From an uncultured Campylobacter sp. (GTDB taxonomy: Bacteria; Campylobacterota; Campylobacteria; Campylobacterales; Campylobacteraceae): 31,802 bases of DNA. Position 1 is the stretch's first letter, and the number at the start of each line of letters is the position of its first letter. Where the stretch lies: contig NZ_CALBWL010000028.1 in NCBI RefSeq assembly GCF_937973075.1, positions 1-31,802 on the forward strand, given 5' to 3'. The notes below the pieces were generated by a model. It ran no database searches and was not told the origin of the DNA. It saw only the letters and a program-made list of their open reading frames with translations. A program made the position numbers and the translations under genes. Of this stretch, positions 15,334 to 23,172 are shown in pieces.

Positions 15334-15828
15334 ATCATACCAAATTTCATCGTAAAAATTGAGTCCACGCGCGAAGCCAACAAGACCTGCTAAATTCATA
15401 CAAAATGGGAGGCGCAGCAAAGCAGATGGAGGGAAAAATGCAAATTAGACAGACGGCGTTAGCAAAATAACGCAGGCGCAACTAAACACCACTAAACTAG
15501 CGAAGCAGACGAATGAACAATATAAAATTCTATCTCCTAAGCCGGCAGAGAGTTAAATTATAGCCCAAAACCGCGCGCCGTTTATAGTCATAAAAGAGCG
15601 CGCCATATTAGATAAACGAAGAGGGCTTGTGTTATTGGCATATCGAAAAACGACACTATACCTGCGTACCAGATAAGCAAGGGAAGCTTAAAATTCTAAG
15701 GATTAGAAATGGTACGCCAAATTTCAAACTATCCTTGCATCTTTTTGGTAAAATCTCCGAAAGTTCGCCCTATGTGAGCCCTAAAATATGCCAAATTTTA
15801 AACCGCCAAATATCAAGGCATATCAAAT
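15334..15828. other. Gene-free stretch
   Basis: About 495 bp with no supportable gene. A plus-strand frame at 15627-15875 runs into the 3-prime end of the ankyrin gene on the other strand and has no RBS or recognisable content. A weak hairpin lies at 15786-15823. Confidence 0.4.
15786..15823 (-). terminator. Candidate hairpin after katA-ankyrin operon
   Basis: ATATGCC (15786-15792) pairs with GGCATAT (15817-15823) around a 24-nt loop, 6 nt beyond the ankyrin stop. On the minus strand the stem is followed by TTTTAGGG. The stem is short and the loop large. Confidence 0.3.
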
Positions 15829-16317
15829 TTAAACCGCTCTCGCGCTCTTTTTGGCGAAAATTCCTAAAAATTTAACCGCCAGTTTTTGTAGCAATCCCTG
15901 CTTTTTACGCTTGCTTAGTAAAAATTTTGCCGTTTCACTCCTACCAAACATCACGGCAAAGGCATATGGTGTCATACCAAGACCACTCGTAGCCTCTACG
16001 TCCGCGCCGGCGTCTACGAGAGCTTTGACTACCTCCAAATGCCCTTTAAAGGCCGCACCCGCGAGCGGAGTTTGCCCGCGGTCATTACGCTCATCGACTC
16101 TGGCGCCGTTTGAGAGCAGCATATTTACAGTCTTTAGCGCGTTATTGTAGCTAGCCAGCATTAAAAGCGTGTCGCCTTTGGCGGATTTTAAATTTACGCT
16201 AAGACCGGCTTTTATCATCTTTTCTAGCTCGTCAGCATCATCTCGCCTGGCAAAATCAAGCGCTATAGCGCAAAGCTCACCATATCTTTGCTCCTCGGCC
16301 TGCGTTAAGCTCGTCAA
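15829..16317 (-). CDS. Catalase-associated ankyrin-repeat protein
   Basis: 162 aa with three clear ankyrin repeats (DTLLMLASYNNALKTVNMLL, GQTPLAGAAFKGHLEVVKAL, GMTPYAFAVMFGRSETAKFL) and a basic tail. No signal peptide, so cytoplasmic. The start is TTG at 16317 and overlaps the katA stop as TTGA, so translation is tied to katA. C. jejuni has the same katA-ankyrin pair (Cj1385-Cj1386), where the ankyrin protein is reported to help supply heme to catalase; Pseudomonas katB-ankB is an analogous pairing. The same role is inferred from position and repeat type. Confidence 0.88.
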   Translation of the reverse strand: MTSLTQAEEQRYGELCAIALDFARRDDADELEKMIKAGLSVNLKSAKGDTLLMLASYNNALKTVNMLLSNGARVDERNDRGQTPLAGAAFKGHLEVVKALVDAGADVEATSGLGMTPYAFAVMFGRSETAKFLLSKRKKQGLLQKLAVKFLGIFAKKSARAV

Positions 16318-17750
16318 TTTTTTGCTTTCAAAGCGGCTCTTACGCCATTTGCATAGTCAGCGGAAATTTTTTCAAAATGTCCTATCGCGCGCTCTTTTAT
16401 CGCTTCGCTCACACCCTCCATGCTATCTGCGATATTGCTGAAAAGCTGCGATTTTTGTTCGTCGCTCATTAACTCAAAAAGCGCTCTAGGTTGCGAATAA
16501 TAATCCTGATCCTCGACTCTGTGATCGTATCTTTGCATCGCGCCTTCTATGCTTATATCAGGCTCTAACAAAGCACGATCCTCTTTGGCACCGCCAAAGC
16601 TGTTAGGCTCATAGTAAGCCTTATCGTCAAGCTCGTACATTCCGTTATTCATCGCGCCGCCCACGACGTAAGTATTGACCTCGCTTACAGGACGATTAAC
16701 ATCTAGCTGCGCGTAGTGCGTGCCGATACGATATCTTTGAGCATCGGGGTAGCTGAATATCCTTGCTTGCAGCATCTTATCGGGACTAAAGCTGATACCA
16801 GGTACTATATTTGACGGGCTAAATGCGGCCTGCTCAACCTCATTGAAATAATTTTTCGGATTTTCGTTTAGCGTCATGACGCCCACGTCGATGAGCGGGA
16901 ACTCCTTATGAGGCCAAGTTTTGGTTAGATCAAAGGGGTTAAATTTGACCTCTTTTGCCTGCTGTAGAGTCATTATTTGAATTTTAAAATCCCAGCTTGG
17001 AAAGTCGCCCTTTTCTATACTCTCAAAAAGGTCGCGTTGATTGCTCTCTCGATCTTTTGCAATGATCTGTGAGGCCTGAGCGTTGGTTAAATTTTTAATG
17101 CCTTGGCGAGTTTTGAAATGAAATTTAACCCAAAATCTTTCGTTTTTGTCATTTATAAGGTTATATGTATGACTACCAAATCCGTGCATATGACGGTAAC
17201 TTGCCGGAATACCGCGGTCACTCATCAGGATAGTTACTTGATGCATACTCTCAGGGCTTAAGCTCCAAAAGTCCCATGCTGCCTCATTTGAACGGAGATG
17301 TGTGCGAGGATCACGCTTTTGCGTGTGGATAAAATCCGGGAATTTATACGGGTCTTTTACAAAAAAGACGGGAGTGTTGTTTCCGACCAAATCCCAGTTG
17401 CCCTCTTTGGTGTAAAATTTAATCGCAAAGCCCCTTACGTCGCGCTCAGCATCAGCTGCTCCAGCCTCACCGGCAACGGTAGAAAATCTCAAAAGCAGCC
17501 TTGTTTTCTCGCCTTTTTGCAATACTTTGGCTTTAGTATATCGTGAGATGTCGTGCGTAATCTCCAATGTTCCGTATGCGGCGCTACCTTTTGCATGAAC
17601 GGCGCGCTCAGGGATACGCTCTCTGTTTTGATGGGCTAGTTTCTCAAGTAGCTGATAATCTTGCAACATTATACCGCCGCGGCTGCCTGCGGTAAGGGAG
17701 TTTTGGTTATCCGCGATAGGATTACCCGAAGTAGTGGTTAGTTTTTTCAT
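16314..17750 (-). CDS. katA: Heme catalase, small-subunit type
   Basis: Breaks down hydrogen peroxide; cytoplasmic, 478 aa, the usual length of clade 3 catalases. The active-site histidine is H52 in ERAVHAKGSAAYG, the distal asparagine is in VGNNTPVFF (124-125), and the heme-ligand tyrosine is Y334 in RIFSYPDAQRYRIG. No signal peptide. AAAGGAAT precedes the ATG. A TATAAT box lies 32 nt upstream in very AT-rich DNA, where a PerR-type operator would be expected; a partial dyad (TATTTAATGAATA) is visible but not convincing. It is the first gene of a two-gene operon with the ankyrin gene. Confidence 0.97.
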   Translation of the reverse strand: MKKLTTTSGNPIADNQNSLTAGSRGGIMLQDYQLLEKLAHQNRERIPERAVHAKGSAAYGTLEITHDISRYTKAKVLQKGEKTRLLLRFSTVAGEAGAADAERDVRGFAIKFYTKEGNWDLVGNNTPVFFVKDPYKFPDFIHTQKRDPRTHLRSNEAAWDFWSLSPESMHQVTILMSDRGIPASYRHMHGFGSHTYNLINDKNERFWVKFHFKTRQGIKNLTNAQASQIIAKDRESNQRDLFESIEKGDFPSWDFKIQIMTLQQAKEVKFNPFDLTKTWPHKEFPLIDVGVMTLNENPKNYFNEVEQAAFSPSNIVPGISFSPDKMLQARIFSYPDAQRYRIGTHYAQLDVNRPVSEVNTYVVGGAMNNGMYELDDKAYYEPNSFGGAKEDRALLEPDISIEGAMQRYDHRVEDQDYYSQPRALFELMSDEQKSQLFSNIADSMEGVSEAIKERAIGHFEKISADYANGVRAALKAKN

Positions 17751-17781
17751 ATTTATTCCTTTCTAATAAAATTTGTTTGTA

Positions 17782-17787
17782 ATTATA
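17782..17787 (-). promoter_or_regulatory. -10 box of katA promoter
   Basis: TATAAT on the minus strand in ATGTATAATTAC, about 32 nt before the katA ATG and preceded by AT-rich DNA. This is the only well-formed -10 in the interval. Confidence 0.6.
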
Positions 17788-17988
17788 CATATATAAATTA
17801 AAATATTCATTAAATAATAAAAATTATTGATAGAAGTTTAGGCTTAGAATTTGTAATATTTTAAAATTTTATATTTCTAGCCCATATTTAACATTATAAA
17901 TTTCATAAATTATGAGATCTGCTATATATAAATTTATCTCATATTAATATAAGAACCATGATATTTCGCGATCTTATATAAATTATAG

Positions 17989-18198
17989 ATGCTATATGCG
18001 ATGATCAAGATATTAAAGAGAAACGACGATAATGCGGTTAATCTTATTTATAAATATGGCAAGCCGCTCGAATATTTTAAAGATCTGACGAAAAAGGATC
18101 TTAATTTAGATCATACTTTTTGGAATTTACTGCGGATATATCTAAGGAATGCGAAATTTAAAGATTATCTTATGGAGCTTGAAGATGCTAAGAAATAA
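17989..18198 (+). CDS. Small hypothetical protein
   Basis: 69 aa, not recognised. Rich in Lys, Asp, Asn and Leu, with a plausible globular pattern (NLIYKYGKPLEYFKDL, FWNLLRIYLRNAKFKDYL). There is no cysteine, signal peptide or membrane segment. The start could be ATG at 17989 or at 18001; neither has a clear RBS, although AT-rich promoter-like DNA precedes. It is alone in an AT-rich pocket (17751-18416) between katA and an ankyrin gene, both on the other strand. The amino-acid content looks coding, but the missing RBS keeps confidence modest. Confidence 0.45.
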   Translation: MLYAMIKILKRNDDNAVNLIYKYGKPLEYFKDLTKKDLNLDHTFWNLLRIYLRNAKFKDYLMELEDAKK

Positions 18199-18416
18199 TT
18201 TCTGTAGATTAAACAAACCTACATAGCGAAAACGAATTTGTTGAACTTCGAGATTAAAGACTGTAATAACTGCTAAATTTAACAGCATCGCATTCATAAA
18301 TTTAAGTAAAATTTAATTTAAAAAACAAAAAAAGCTTGACGCAAATTTAAAATCATTAAAATTTTATAAAATTTTGCCAAATACGTAGCGATCATATCCA
18401 AAAGCTTTACGAAATT

Positions 18417-19856
18417 TTACTTATTGGCAGACGCGGTATCTGCAGTCTTGGAACCCGCTTGCTCTAGCTGCTTAGACGCATCGCGCCTTAAAATTTTATC
18501 ATACTCCTCCACTCTTATCACCTTGCCCTCATACTCTATTTTAAGATCAAATTCCAAGCCTTTTAAGTGCGAATATCTAAAAAATTTATCCAGATCAAAG
18601 CCGCCCGCACCCTTAAGCTCATCGCCGCAGAGCGCGGAATAGCGCTTTATAAGAGTATCGTAGATACCCAGCAGCGCCGTATTCGGCGTTACCGAGCCGC
18701 ATCTATTAAGATCGGGCAGCGAGCCTCTGTTAAGCCGGATTGCACCCTTTTCCCAATCCTTTGGCTGCTCCGCCATAGTAAACCTGACCATATCATAATT
18801 AAAGCTATCCAACCAGCTCCAAACCAAAATAATCTCATCGTAACAATAATCATCCATATGCTCTAGGTATATTTTCTTATACTTCCTCAACGTATCCAAA
18901 TCCTTACGGCAGTCATCGTATTTTTTTCGAATACGCTCATCGTCCGGAAGTCCTGCCAAATCGTATTTAAGCAGCAAATTTAGCATACTCACGTCATATC
19001 GTTGCGGCAGCATCTGATAGATGGAGCAGTTCGGCTGCCGCTTATCTTTGCGGTGTTTGAGCGTAAAAGCAATACAATTATCGTCCGTCCAAGCGGTAAT
19101 CTCAGGTCTTACACCGCTGCTAAGCATAAGCTCCGTCATCTGCAAAAATCCGCCTGCTACGGCGTAATAGAGCGGATCAGATACCGCGCTAGTACCCTCG
19201 CTTTTAGGCGTTTCGTAATATTCCCTTACCTGCGCATCGCTAGTATCGGCGACCAAATAGGAATCGCAGCGTCCCGGAGTCGTAAGCCACGGACGAACAT
19301 ATTTAACGCTAGAAAAGCTAGCTCCGTGCTTAAGTAGAACTTCCGCGGCGGCGGTAGAGTTATTTTCGATGGCATAGCTTAGCGCCGAATGAGAAAAATC
19401 GTCCGTGCGGTTGATATCCGCTCCGTGATAGATCAGCTCCTCGGTGGTGTTTGCATCGTTGTAAAAGCTAGAATACATTATCGCCGTTATGCCAAAATGC
19501 AGCGGATCGCCCGCGGTGATGCGCTGCTCTCGCATAAATGCCAGAATACGCGCAGTGTCCTTGGAGCGCAAAAGCTTGCAGAAATACTCCATTCGCTCAT
19601 CGCCATGCACTACGCATTCGTCCAAATCTAACTCGGCGCCCAGCCTTTCGTACCGGTACCTCGCTCGTGCAGCGCGATCCTCGTCCGTTAGCGGTCGATT
19701 GGAGGAGTTGCCGGAGGTCGCGGCGCGGCTTGCCGTGGAATTTTGTGCGAGCTGAGTTTCGGATCTATCCATAAGTGCACTGCCTGCGATCAAGAAAAAT
19801 AGGCCTGCCGTAACAACCAAGCACGCTATGATGAGCTTGGATTTTATCTCTTTCAA
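18417..19856 (-). CDS. Membrane-anchored ankyrin-repeat protein
   Basis: 479 aa from a TTG at 19856, chosen because GGAGG lies 5 nt before it and the product then starts with a proper anchor (KSKLIIACLVVTAGLFFLIA). The open frame continues upstream to 19988, but that part has no RBS and an implausible composition. After the anchor comes a polar linker, then ankyrin-like repeats (FGITAIMYSSFYNDANTTEE, SALSYAIENNSTAAAEVLLK, DPLYYAVAGGFLQMTELMLS). The C-terminal half is Asp/Tyr/Cys-containing and not recognised. The bulk is probably periplasmic. No operon partner. Function unknown; a protein-binding role is assumed from the repeats. Confidence 0.85.
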   Translation of the reverse strand: MKEIKSKLIIACLVVTAGLFFLIAGSALMDRSETQLAQNSTASRAATSGNSSNRPLTDEDRAARARYRYERLGAELDLDECVVHGDERMEYFCKLLRSKDTARILAFMREQRITAGDPLHFGITAIMYSSFYNDANTTEELIYHGADINRTDDFSHSALSYAIENNSTAAAEVLLKHGASFSSVKYVRPWLTTPGRCDSYLVADTSDAQVREYYETPKSEGTSAVSDPLYYAVAGGFLQMTELMLSSGVRPEITAWTDDNCIAFTLKHRKDKRQPNCSIYQMLPQRYDVSMLNLLLKYDLAGLPDDERIRKKYDDCRKDLDTLRKYKKIYLEHMDDYCYDEIILVWSWLDSFNYDMVRFTMAEQPKDWEKGAIRLNRGSLPDLNRCGSVTPNTALLGIYDTLIKRYSALCGDELKGAGGFDLDKFFRYSHLKGLEFDLKIEYEGKVIRVEEYDKILRRDASKQLEQAGSKTADTASANK

Positions 19857-20227
19857 AGCAACCTCCGCAAATAAAATGACAAATACTACCGAGTGTGAGC
19901 TTAGCCGAATATAAACGGGTGGGATTTCACAAGGCAATTTCGCCCGAGCGAAATTCGCAGGGCGAGGTTTAAGAGAGTTTAGGCGCAAAATTTTGCATAC
20001 GGAATTTTACCGATAGAATTCCGCGTAGAAATGTCGCAGAGGTGAAATTCTACCGACGAAATTTTATTCCAGCGACAGGCGGCTAGAATTTCAACAAGCG
20101 CTTCTACGCATAAAATTTAGCGCTAAATTTACCGTATTTATACTCGGTATCGCTACGAAATTTAGTGGCGGCTACCATAAAATATTGAAATTTTAGTTTT
20201 AAATTTACCGCCCCTTCGCATATCCTC
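19857..20227. other. Gene-free stretch with drifting AATTTT repeat
   Basis: About 370 bp. AATT-type cores occur at 19989, 20003, 20017, 20030, 20046 and 20060, spaced 13-16 bp, resembling a decayed form of the coding 15-bp arrays. An exact palindrome sits at 20113-20130. The RBS of the ankyrin gene lies at the left end. No gene seen. Confidence 0.45.
20113..20130. repeat. Perfect 18-bp palindrome, copy 2
   Basis: AAATTTAGCGCTAAATTT, identical to 11936-11953 and likewise in gene-free DNA about 100 bp beyond the stop of the membrane protein gene. Confidence 0.6.
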
Positions 20228-21202
20228 CTAGATAAAAACCGTATAGTCCTTTTTAATATAGTCTATATTTATATTTTTCTGCAAAAAGTACTCTTTAACT
20301 TCGTTGTAAATTTCGCTGCTATATAAATAAATCAAATAGTAGTGTGCCGATATAGCAACGGCATTGTATAGATACTTGCCATATCCAGGTCTGGCGACTT
20401 TTATAAACGGGAAAATTTTAAATCCCTTTAAAGAGTGGTTAATATAGAAATAGACGATTAGTTTTAGAAGCATATTGGTTATATACATAAAAATTAGCGC
20501 TACCAAGAAAAGACCCAGAGAACCGACACATAATACAACTAGCACAATAAAAGATGAGGTGCGAAAATTTTCAGTTGAAAAATTTCTACGCAATACTTCC
20601 TCTTCCACTTTGCACTGCCTTTTAACGACCCCTTTATCTAAAAATTCTATATATTGATCGGTAAATCTTATTTCGCGTTTATTGCGTATTACGGTAAAGA
20701 TATAAGTAATAACGGCGATCAGTAATAGCGCCATGCAGGACAGCAAATATTCGTATGTATTGATATATCCGAAGTCTATAATATCTCGAATAAGAAATAG
20801 CGGCAGACCTGATGTCGGAAGAATTATAAAAAGCCGCGCATAAACAAAAAATTTTTCATAATTTTTGATGATTATCGGCTCTTTATCGTAATCTCTGGTC
20901 TTAGAATTTTTAAATAAAGTAGCATTGTCTGGATCTAAATTTTGAAATTTTCTACCACGCTCTGCGTTTAAATTTGGACCGTCTGAATTTTTGTCATTAG
21001 AATTTAAAGCTTTAGAATTTTTATTGTTTAAATCTGAGGCATCGAAATTCGAAGCATTTGAATTTGAGGTATCGGATTTTGAAGTATTAAAATTTAAGAC
21101 ATCAAAATTTTGAGCGTCAGAATTTTCTTGCGAGCCTTGCTCTAAATTTTGACGTCGTTCGTTTAGAATTTTCTTTAGCTCTTCAAGCCTTGCTTCGTTC
21201 AT
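20228..21202 (-). CDS. Membrane protein with N-terminal pentapeptide array, unknown function
   Basis: 324 aa, family not recognised. Residues 1-26 form a charged helix (EARLEELKKILNERRQNL). Residues 27-81 are eleven consecutive five-residue units of the form N-(S/F)-(D/N)-x-x (NSDAQ, NFDVL, NFNTS and so on). Hydrophobic segments follow at about 119-139, 150-172 and 217-253. Between them is a soluble piece (EIRFTDQYIEFLDKGVVKRQ) that could be strand-rich. The C-terminus is polar and ends INIDYIKKDYTVFI. GAGGG precedes the ATG, 2 nt after the upstream small gene. DNA here is clearly more AT-rich than the flanks. A frameshifted paralogue lies at 21380-22259. Gain by transfer followed by local duplication is inferred. 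Confidence 0.8.
   Translation of the reverse strand: MNEARLEELKKILNERRQNLEQGSQENSDAQNFDVLNFNTSKSDTSNSNASNFDASDLNNKNSKALNSNDKNSDGPNLNAERGRKFQNLDPDNATLFKNSKTRDYDKEPIIIKNYEKFFVYARLFIILPTSGLPLFLIRDIIDFGYINTYEYLLSCMALLLIAVITYIFTVIRNKREIRFTDQYIEFLDKGVVKRQCKVEEEVLRRNFSTENFRTSSFIVLVVLCVGSLGLFLVALIFMYITNMLLKLIVYFYINHSLKGFKIFPFIKVARPGYGKYLYNAVAISAHYYLIYLYSSEIYNEVKEYFLQKNINIDYIKKDYTVFI
20971..21135. repeat. 15-bp tandem repeat, 11 units, in the membrane protein gene
   Basis: AATT/AATC/GATT cores start at 20971, 20986, 21001, 21016, 21031, 21046, 21061, 21076, 21091, 21106 and 21121, each exactly 15 bp after the last. The units are diverged outside the core. Each encodes one pentapeptide on the minus strand, with the core giving the leading Asn codon. 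Confidence 0.85.
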
Positions 21203-21204
21203 CC

Positions 21205-21387
21205 TTATCCCTCACTAGCGATTTCGAAAGCTTGCCTATTTTGCCTTTTGTAGCTTAAGTGGATATTAAATTTACGAAACATAGCTTCAATTATATTACA
21301 AAATAGCAGAGCACTATCTTTAAATTTTACAAATTCTTTTTCTGCGCGATCAAGCTCAATTTGCGCATTTAATTCTCTCTTATCCAT
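21205..21387 (-). CDS. Small protein upstream of the membrane protein
   Basis: 60 aa, not recognised: charged at both ends (MDKRELNAQIELDRAEKEF) with a short hydrophobic centre (SALLFCNIIEAMF). AAGGAG lies 8 nt before the ATG, strong support that it is translated. Its stop is 2 nt from the ATG of the 324-aa protein, so the two are probably co-translated and may act together. Its start overlaps the end of the decayed paralogue as ATGGATAA. It could be a partner, an inhibitor or a leader peptide; nothing in the sequence decides. Confidence 0.65.
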   Translation of the reverse strand: MDKRELNAQIELDRAEKEFVKFKDSALLFCNIIEAMFRKFNIHLSYKRQNRQAFEIASEG

Positions 21388-22259
21388 GTTTAAACTCCTT
21401 GTGAAATATCATAAATTCTTTTCTAACATTATCTATATTAATACTCTTATGTAATAAAAAGTATCTCTTTAATTCCACAAATAATCTTTATTAGAATTTA
21501 TAAAAATATTTATTATGATGCCATCTTTAGAATATATTGCCAAACGATCATATATTTTGTTTGCTTCCAAGCCGCCAATTACAGTACAAATTAAATTCTT
21601 TGGAAGAATGAATATTGTGGTCAACAATATAAATACAACTATAAAGTCTTTAAAAACAAATAAGATCATTGTTATTATAGTAGCAAATATACAGAAATAG
21701 AAGAGTTCTTTTGAAATTGGAAAATATTCTGGTGTAGAAGTCCTAGTATCCATATTTTTAGATATCTTAATAATTTCATCTAGATTTATTCGGAAGATTT
21801 TTATTCCTTCGACTTCTACCGAAATAAATTTTTCGTTAAAAATTATAAAGTGCCTATTAAATGGTTTATCGCGCTCAATAATTCTAATAAATGGAATAAT
21901 AGTGCAAAAAATAATGAAAAAATAAGAATCTTCTGATTTGGAAAATTTTTCAACACCAAAATTAGACAATATTCCTATTTGAGAAAGTATTATGATCAAT
22001 ACTAATATACAAAATTGGAAAAAACCTATTAAAGCACTAAAATCCTTTATTATTAACTCTTTTTTACAATAGGTATTCATATTTATATTGGAATTTCTAT
22101 CATTAAAATTTCTAGACAATTTTTTAGTTCCAGATTCCGTTTATATGAATTGGGTATTTTAAGCTTTCAAGATTAAAACTATTCCTAGAGCTCTGCTCTA
22201 AATTTTGACGCCGTTCATTTAGAATTTTCTTTAGCTCTTTGGGCTCTGCTTCGTTCATC
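21380..22259 (-). pseudogene. Frameshifted paralogue of the 324-aa membrane protein
   Basis: The ATG at 22259 opens with MNEAEPKELKKILNERRQN, almost the same as the intact protein, then fails: an extra T (TTTT instead of TTT) shifts the frame to a TAG at 22185. The body continues in another frame from about 22119 (216 codons to 21469). It has remnants of the pentads (NFNDR NSNIN), the block KKELIIKDF matching KEPIIIKNY, and similar membrane segments. A second shift near 21479-21481, consistent with loss of one T, is needed to reach VELKRYFLLHKSINIDNVRK, which matches EVKEYFLQ-NINIDYIKK of the intact copy, ending at TAA 21380. The 216-codon part could still be expressed, but lacks a good RBS. 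Confidence 0.75.
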
Positions 22260-22404
22260 CTTATCCCTCGCTAGCGATCTTAAGCGATTTCGTATTTTAC
22301 TTCTTTATCGCTTGGGATAGTATTAAATTTAAAGCTACTTCGCTTGTCTGACTCAAGCATTTTGGAATTTGTCTATCGAGGTAAAATTTATAAAATTGGA
22401 AGAT

Positions 22405-22435
22405 AAATTTAAGCGGGAATATCCCGCTTAAATTT
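22405..22435 (-). terminator. Terminator of the frdCAB operon
   Basis: Perfect 14-bp stem (AAATTTAAGCGGGA and complement) with a 3-nt loop, abutting the frdB stop codon. The T-rich end of the stem serves as the U-tract on the minus strand. Clear intrinsic terminator. Confidence 0.85.
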
Positions 22436-23172
22436 TATTTGCCGCAGCCGCATTTGCCCTGAGCGGCAAGCTTGCGGCGGATATAGGCGATTTTGCTTTG
22501 AAGCGGAAGGTGCTTAGGACAGTTGTCCTCGCAGCCTAGCAGCGTCATACAGCCGAATACTCCGTCATCATCGCCGATTAGCTCGTAAAAATCCTCATCG
22601 GTTCGCTTATCCAGCGCATCGATCTGAAAGCGCGCTACGCGGTTAATACCGACGGCGCCAATATAATCCTTTCGCATTATCGCTACGCCGCATGCAGCTA
22701 CGCAGATACCGCACTCGATGCAGCGATCCAGCTCGAAAACCTCCTGCGCGACCTCCGGTTCGACCTTCTCCTCAAGCTTTGAGATATCGGTCTCGTGATC
22801 GGTGTGGATCCAGCTCTCTACGCGTTTGCTCATCGCATTCATCCAGTTGCCCGTATCGACGCTGAGGTCTTTTAGCAGCTTGAAAACCGGAAGAGGCATA
22901 AGCTCGATCACGCCATCCGGATAGTCCTTGGTAAGCGTGCGGCACGCAAGCTGCGGCTTGCCGTTTACGAGCATACCGCAGCTACCGCAGATACCCGCGC
23001 GGCAAACGAAGTCGAAGCTTAGCTCGGGATCAAATTTCTCACGAATCACGTTAAGCGCGATAAACAGCGTCATTCCGTCGGTCTCTTCGAGCTCGTAAGT
23101 AGCGAAGTGCGGCTTTGAAATTTTGCTTAGCGGATTATACTTAAATGCCTTTATTGTTATTTTTCTACTCAT
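22435..23172 (-). CDS. frdB: Fumarate reductase iron-sulfur subunit
   Basis: Electron-transfer subunit of the menaquinol:fumarate reductase, on the cytoplasmic face of the inner membrane, 245 aa. The [2Fe-2S] ligands are C57, C62, C65 and C77 (CRAGICGSCG, then LACRT). The ferredoxin-type part has C151, C154, C157 and C161 (CIECGICVAACG) and C207, C213 and C217 (CEDNCPKHLP), enough for the [4Fe-4S] and [3Fe-4S] centres. The start ATG overlaps the frdA stop by 8 nt (ATGAGTAG). Last gene of the operon, ending on the terminator hairpin. Confidence 0.96.
   Translation of the reverse strand: MSRKITIKAFKYNPLSKISKPHFATYELEETDGMTLFIALNVIREKFDPELSFDFVCRAGICGSCGMLVNGKPQLACRTLTKDYPDGVIELMPLPVFKLLKDLSVDTGNWMNAMSKRVESWIHTDHETDISKLEEKVEPEVAQEVFELDRCIECGICVAACGVAIMRKDYIGAVGINRVARFQIDALDKRTDEDFYELIGDDDGVFGCMTLLGCEDNCPKHLPLQSKIAYIRRKLAAQGKCGCGK

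Noticed and set aside
15627..15875. Plus-strand frame of 82 codons
   Set aside because: Runs antisense into the ankyrin gene, has no RBS and no recognisable content.
17761..17860. PerR box upstream of katA
   Set aside because: Only a partial dyad (TATTTAATGAATA) in DNA so AT-rich that chance matches are expected; not called.
18417..19988. Longer N-terminus for the ankyrin protein, starting at 19988
   Set aside because: The extra 44 residues have no RBS, while TTG at 19856 has GGAGG at ideal spacing and begins directly before the membrane anchor.
20971..21135. CRISPR or phase-variable simple repeat
   Set aside because: Units are 15 bp with a 4-bp core and no spacer; changing unit number would not shift the frame, so it is not an on/off switch by itself.
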